Shown piece after piece: positions 6,971 through 9,756 of a stretch of DNA of 9,756 nucleotides. The position numbers were made by a program, and so were the translations under genes. Positions within the stretch are counted from its first letter, which is position 1. Each line of letters starts with the position of its first letter. Location of the stretch: contig DAHXMX010000032.1 of NCBI GenBank assembly GCA_027371515.1, positions 1 to 9,756 on the forward strand. Direction: 5' to 3'. Origin of the DNA: Neisseriaceae bacterium. Lineage in GTDB: Bacteria; Pseudomonadota; Gammaproteobacteria; Burkholderiales; UBA11063. Below the pieces are notes generated by a model. It was given only the letters and a program-made list of their open reading frames with translations. It was not told the DNA's origin and did not search any database.

Positions 6971-7872
6971 TTTTACAGCGATCAATTCAAGATATAGTAT
7001 CAGTCACTGGTGTTGGTTTGCACTCTGGGTGTAGAGTTAAGCTAACACTTAAGCCTGCTTTAGTTGATAAAGGTATTACATTTGTTAGAACTGATTTACC
7101 TAATCAGCCGGCAATTAAGTGTCATCCATTTCTAGTTAATGATACCAGATTATCAACTACTTTAGTGGATGATCAAAATGTACGTGTTGGCACCGTTGAA
7201 CATATTTTGTCTGCATTTGCCTGTTATGGAATTGATAATATTATAGTTGAATTATCTGCTGCTGAAATACCAATCATGGATGGCTCTTCAAATTCATTTT
7301 TATATTTACTTAATCAAGCAAATATAATTGAACAATCTAAAAAAAAGAAATATATAAAGATACTGAAACCGCTAGAAGTTGTTGATGATGATAAGTATAT
7401 TAAAATTGCACCATATGATGGATTTAAAATTAAATTATCCTTGTCTTATTCCCATCCATTATTTGAAAATGGCAATAGTGAATATGAGATTGATTTTGCC
7501 AATTCTTCCTACATTACTGAGATTAGTCGCGCACGTACTTTTGCTTTTATGTATGAAATCGAAAATATTCGTAAAAATGGTTTAGGTTTAGGTGGTAATT
7601 TAAATAATGCAGTAGTACTTGATGATGATACAGTAATTAATCCTGGTGGTCTTAGGTTTAGTAATGAATTTGTAAGGCATAAAATACTTGATGCAATTGG
7701 AGATTTTTATGTATCAGGTCATCAAATAATTGGATCTATTGATGGTTTTAAATCAGGACATGCAATTAATAATAAATTATTACGTAAGATTTTAAATACT
7801 CCAGATGCTTGGGAATATGTAACTTTTGATAATGAGGAACAAGTTCCAAGTTGTTTCACTTATGTTGCGTAG
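6967..7872 (+). CDS. lpxC: UDP-3-O-acyl-N-acetylglucosamine deacetylase LpxC
   Basis: Zinc-dependent cytoplasmic deacetylase and first committed enzyme of lipid A synthesis, acting after LpxA. The product is 301 residues (E. coli 305) and aligns without offset from residue 1: TVEHI gives zinc ligand His79 beside Glu78, SRARTF gives Thr191, FVRHKILDAIGD gives His238, Lys239 and Asp242, and KSGH gives His265, all at E. coli numbering. IPIMDGSS at 101-108 and GLGLGGNLNNA at 205-215 are further signatures. The start is TTG, whose last two bases are part of the ftsZ TGA (TTGA, 4-nt overlap). It is accepted because MILQRS aligns with the E. coli N-terminus MIKQRT and no ATG is available nearby. Upstream purines (AGAAAG near 6953) make only a weak ribosome site, so expression probably depends on ftsZ translation. 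Confidence 0.98.
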   Translation: MILQRSIQDIVSVTGVGLHSGCRVKLTLKPALVDKGITFVRTDLPNQPAIKCHPFLVNDTRLSTTLVDDQNVRVGTVEHILSAFACYGIDNIIVELSAAEIPIMDGSSNSFLYLLNQANIIEQSKKKKYIKILKPLEVVDDDKYIKIAPYDGFKIKLSLSYSHPLFENGNSEYEIDFANSSYITEISRARTFAFMYEIENIRKNGLGLGGNLNNAVVLDDDTVINPGGLRFSNEFVRHKILDAIGDFYVSGHQIIGSIDGFKSGHAINNKLLRKILNTPDAWEYVTFDNEEQVPSCFTYVA

Positions 7873-7879
7873 TGTAGTT

Positions 7880-8296
7880 ATGTCGTGTGAATTATGTGAT
7901 TTAAGTATTAAGGAAAATGTTATATTTTCAAATAGGTTATTTAGAATAGTTCATGTGTATGATGTTTATTACCCAGGTTTTATTCGTTTAATATTGAATC
8001 GTCACGTTAAAGAATTATCTGAATTAACAACTGATGAGTTATCTTTAGTTTTTGAAGCTATAGTTAAAATAGAACGTGAGATAATAAATTTAATGCAAGC
8101 CGATAAAATTAATATCGCTAGTTTAGGTAATGTTGTGCCACATCTTCATTGGCATATCATACCACGCTATTTTAATGATCGTCATTTTCCTAATCCAATA
8201 TGGGGTAATGTTAATAATGATAGTTATATTGTAAATAATGATTTATTAGATAAAGAGAAGCTTCTTATTCAAAATTTACGCAATAAATTTAATTAA
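7880..8296 (+). CDS. HIT (histidine triad) family protein
   Basis: Small cytoplasmic nucleotide-binding protein of the histidine triad superfamily, whose characterised members hydrolyse or transfer nucleoside monophosphates; the substrate of this one is not known to me. The product is 138 residues. CELC at 3-6 resembles the N-terminal half of the zinc site seen in some HIT proteins. NVVPHLHWHIIPRY at 84-97 is the active-site motif, with His88, His90 (the presumed nucleophile) and His92. PGFIRLILNRHVKEL at 32-46 matches the family's second strand region. The start at 7880 is chosen because MSCELC begins just at the domain. ATGs at 7826 and 7862 would overlap lpxC and add sequence unrelated to the family. 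It sits 7 nt after lpxC and 43 nt before dnaE; the link to either is unproven. Confidence 0.93.
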   Translation: MSCELCDLSIKENVIFSNRLFRIVHVYDVYYPGFIRLILNRHVKELSELTTDELSLVFEAIVKIEREIINLMQADKINIASLGNVVPHLHWHIIPRYFNDRHFPNPIWGNVNNDSYIVNNDLLDKEKLLIQNLRNKFN

Positions 8297-8302
8297 TTTA
8301 TT
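8282..8302 (+). repeat. 8-bp A/T-only inverted repeat at the end of the HIT gene
   Basis: AATAAATT (8282-8289), a 5-nt loop, then its exact complement AATTTATT (8295-8302), overlapping the HIT stop codon at 8294-8296. The RNA hairpin would contain only A-U pairs and is not followed by a clean run of T. A working rho-independent terminator is therefore doubtful. It is the only candidate hairpin I noticed in the spacer before dnaE. Confidence 0.3.
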
Positions 8303-8331
8303 TATTTCATAATATTTATTCTTTCCTGCGT

Positions 8332-8335
8332 AGGT
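8332..8335 (+). promoter_or_regulatory. Ribosome binding site for dnaE (AGGT)
   Basis: AGGT ends 4 nt before the ATG at 8340. It partly overlaps an in-frame TAG at 8331-8333, so translation cannot start further upstream and the dnaE start is fixed. The rest of the 43-nt spacer is A/T-rich and shows no convincing promoter. Confidence 0.6.
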
Positions 8336-8339
8336 AAAA

Positions 8340-9756
8340 ATGCAAAATTTTGTTCATTTACGTATACATTCAGAGTTTTCTATTACTGATGGAATTATTC
8401 ATATCAAAGATTTAGTGAAGCAAGCTAAAAAGGATAGTATGTTAGCAATTGCTTTAACTGATTTGAATAATATGTTTGCATTAGTCAAATTTTATAAAAA
8501 TTGTCGTGATAATGGTATAAAACCAATCATTGGTGCTGAAATTAATGTAATTGATATCGATAATCAAAGTTATAGATTAATTTTATTAGCTAAAAATATT
8601 AATGGCTATAGACAATTATGTGAACTAATAACTAAAGCATATACTGAAAATAGAGTGATAGATACTCCATATGTGCATGAAAATTGGTTATTGAATTCAC
8701 CTCAAAATGATTTAATTGTTTTATCTGGGTTTGATAATGGAGATATTGGAAAGCTGCTTTTACAAGGTGATATTTCTAAGGCTAAGGATAAGTCAAAGCT
8801 TTGGCAAAATGCTTTTTCTAATAATTATTATTTTGAATTACAACGCGTTAATCCGGATATCTCTAACAAATTAATCCCAAAATTTATTACTATAAGCCAT
8901 GATTTAGCAATTCCAGTTGTGGCTTCTCACCCAATTCAATTTCTACACAAAAGTGATTTTGAAGCACATGAAGTAAGGGTATGTGTGGCAAATAGTCAAC
9001 AGCTTGATGATGTGAAGCGATTAAGTTGCTTTTCAGCTAATCAATATTTTAAAACTCAAGCTGAAATGGTAGAGTTATTTAAAGATATTCCAAGTGCAGT
9101 AGTTAATACTATAGAAATTGCCAAGCGTTGTAATGTAGAAATAAAATTAGGTCAATATTTTTTACCAAATTTTATTACTCAAAACAATATGCCAATCAAT
9201 GAGTATTTGTCTTATTTGGCAAATCAAGGATTAGAGAATAGATTACACGAATTATATGATTCACAAGATGAAATTGATAAAAATCAAGATATATATCAAA
9301 AACGTTTAGAGATTGAGATTGAAACTATTAATCAAATGGGATTCGCAGGATATTTTTTAATAGTTGCCGATTTTATCAATTGGGCAAAAAAAAATAATGT
9401 TCCAGTAGGACCTGGGCGCGGTTCTGGTGCGGGTTCCTTAGTTGCTTTTGCATTGGGTATTACTGATATTGAACCGTTACGTTATGGTTTGCTTTTTGAG
9501 CGTTTTTTAAATCCTGAGCGTGTATCGATGCCAGATTTTGATATTGATTTTTGTCAAGAAAAGCGTGGTCTTGTAATTCAATATGTACAGCAAAAATATG
9601 GTGTTGATGCGGTATCGCAAATTGCAACTTTTGGTACTATGTCATCTAAAGCTGTTATTAAAGATGTAGGACGTGTCCTCGGTCTTCCTTATGGATTATG
9701 TGATTCGATTTCTAAATTGATTTTAAATACGCCAGCTAAAAGTTTTGGTTTACTAG
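8340..9756 (+). CDS. dnaE: DNA polymerase III alpha subunit, 3'-truncated by window edge
   Basis: Catalytic subunit of the replicative DNA polymerase III holoenzyme. The visible 472 residues are open to the window end, about 40% of the usual 1,160. The PHP domain starts at once with HLRIHSEFS at 6-14, followed by IIGAEINV at 63-70 and VVASHPIQF at 193-201. The first motif has Arg where metal-binding PHP domains have His, as in E. coli, so the domain is probably not a nuclease and proofreading would need a separate epsilon subunit (inference). The polymerase core follows: NQMGFAGYFLIVADF at 331-345, GPGRGSGAGSLVAF at 357-370, and LNPERVSMPDFDIDF at 390-404, with catalytic Asp401 and Asp403 at the same numbers as E. 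coli. FGTMSSKAVIKDVGRVLG at 431-448 completes the visible part. No frameshift is seen; the missing part is an edge effect. Confidence 0.98.
   Translation, partial: MQNFVHLRIHSEFSITDGIIHIKDLVKQAKKDSMLAIALTDLNNMFALVKFYKNCRDNGIKPIIGAEINVIDIDNQSYRLILLAKNINGYRQLCELITKAYTENRVIDTPYVHENWLLNSPQNDLIVLSGFDNGDIGKLLLQGDISKAKDKSKLWQNAFSNNYYFELQRVNPDISNKLIPKFITISHDLAIPVVASHPIQFLHKSDFEAHEVRVCVANSQQLDDVKRLSCFSANQYFKTQAEMVELFKDIPSAVVNTIEIAKRCNVEIKLGQYFLPNFITQNNMPINEYLSYLANQGLENRLHELYDSQDEIDKNQDIYQKRLEIEIETINQMGFAGYFLIVADFINWAKKNNVPVGPGRGSGAGSLVAFALGITDIEPLRYGLLFERFLNPERVSMPDFDIDFCQEKRGLVIQYVQQKYGVDAVSQIATFGTMSSKAVIKDVGRVLGLPYGLCDSISKLILNTPAKSFGLL

Larger units (their letters stand above)
1..9756 (+). other. 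Probable single long transcription unit, gpsA through lpxC-HIT and possibly dnaE
   Basis: All ten genes point the same way, with spacers of 1, 9, 3, 14, 29, 33, -4, 7 and 43 nt in order. I see no G+C-rich hairpin with a T-tract in any spacer. Read-through of the whole cluster is the simplest reading. Internal promoters inside coding sequence, known before ftsA and ftsZ in other bacteria, cannot be excluded; in DNA this A/T-rich, TATAAT-like hexamers occur everywhere and carry no weight. Confidence 0.6.

Noticed and set aside
7379..7585. 68-codon + strand open frame inside lpxC in another frame
   Set aside because: The Met/Leu-rich composition is a frame-shift shadow of lpxC, whose own frame is intact with all zinc ligands.
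7826..7879. Longer N-terminus for the HIT protein from the ATG at 7826 or 7862
   Set aside because: The extra residues overlap the lpxC end and do not look like HIT sequence; the start at 7880 places CELC at the N-terminus as expected.
8297..8339. Promoter for dnaE with a TAATAT -10-like hexamer at 8310
   Set aside because: No matching -35 at the right distance; such hexamers are expected everywhere in this A/T-rich DNA.
1..9756. An undescribed system, mobile element, CRISPR array or RNA gene
   Set aside because: Every stretch longer than 43 nt is accounted for by a recognised core gene. I found no spaced repeats, tRNA- or rRNA-like segment, transposase, toxin-antitoxin pair or composition break.

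Overview
The window is a compact, AT-rich (roughly 30% GC by eye), fully co-directional stretch of bacterial chromosome. It carries ten protein genes, all on the + strand, two of them cut by the window edges. The products are core envelope, division and replication proteins of a Gram-negative bacterium: LolA and LpxC imply an outer membrane with lipid A, and MurC, Ddl and FtsQAZ imply a normal peptidoglycan wall and divisome. Several details recall betaproteobacteria: the LolA segment around the LG-SPA-LLAG motif, the HLHWHIIPR form of the HIT motif, the GLGAGSKP stretch in FtsZ, and murC followed directly by ddl with no murB between. The low GC and high gene density suggest a streamlined or host-associated lineage. 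That assignment is inference from remembered family patterns; I cannot name a genus.

Layout: the 3' part of gpsA (1-824; glycerol-3-phosphate for phospholipids) is followed 1 nt later by lolA (826-1440; periplasmic lipoprotein carrier). The late dcw (division and cell wall) cluster follows: murC (1450-2835), ddl (2839-3753), ftsQ (3768-4493), ftsA (4523-5773), ftsZ (5807-6970) and lpxC (6967-7872). Next come a HIT-family protein (7880-8296) and the 5' part of dnaE (8340 to the window end; replicative polymerase alpha subunit). Spacers between genes are 1 to 43 nt, and ftsZ and lpxC overlap by 4 nt. No gene-free stretch exceeds 43 nt.

Together the genes supply phospholipid precursor, lipoprotein transport, the cytoplasmic peptidoglycan precursor steps (UDP-MurNAc-L-Ala and D-Ala-D-Ala), the Z-ring and its membrane anchor, the first committed step of lipid A, and the replicase. 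I see no RNA gene, mobile element, CRISPR array, phage gene or transferred island, and nothing resembling an undescribed system. The points worth a second look are small: gpsA-lolA sits where murG would normally precede murC; conserved positions in FtsZ (T7 loop Asn to Ser) and MurC (GRRF to GRRS) are changed; FtsA and the FtsQ C-terminus look divergent; lpxC begins with TTG inside the ftsZ stop; and an 8-bp A/T-only inverted repeat overlaps the HIT stop codon.
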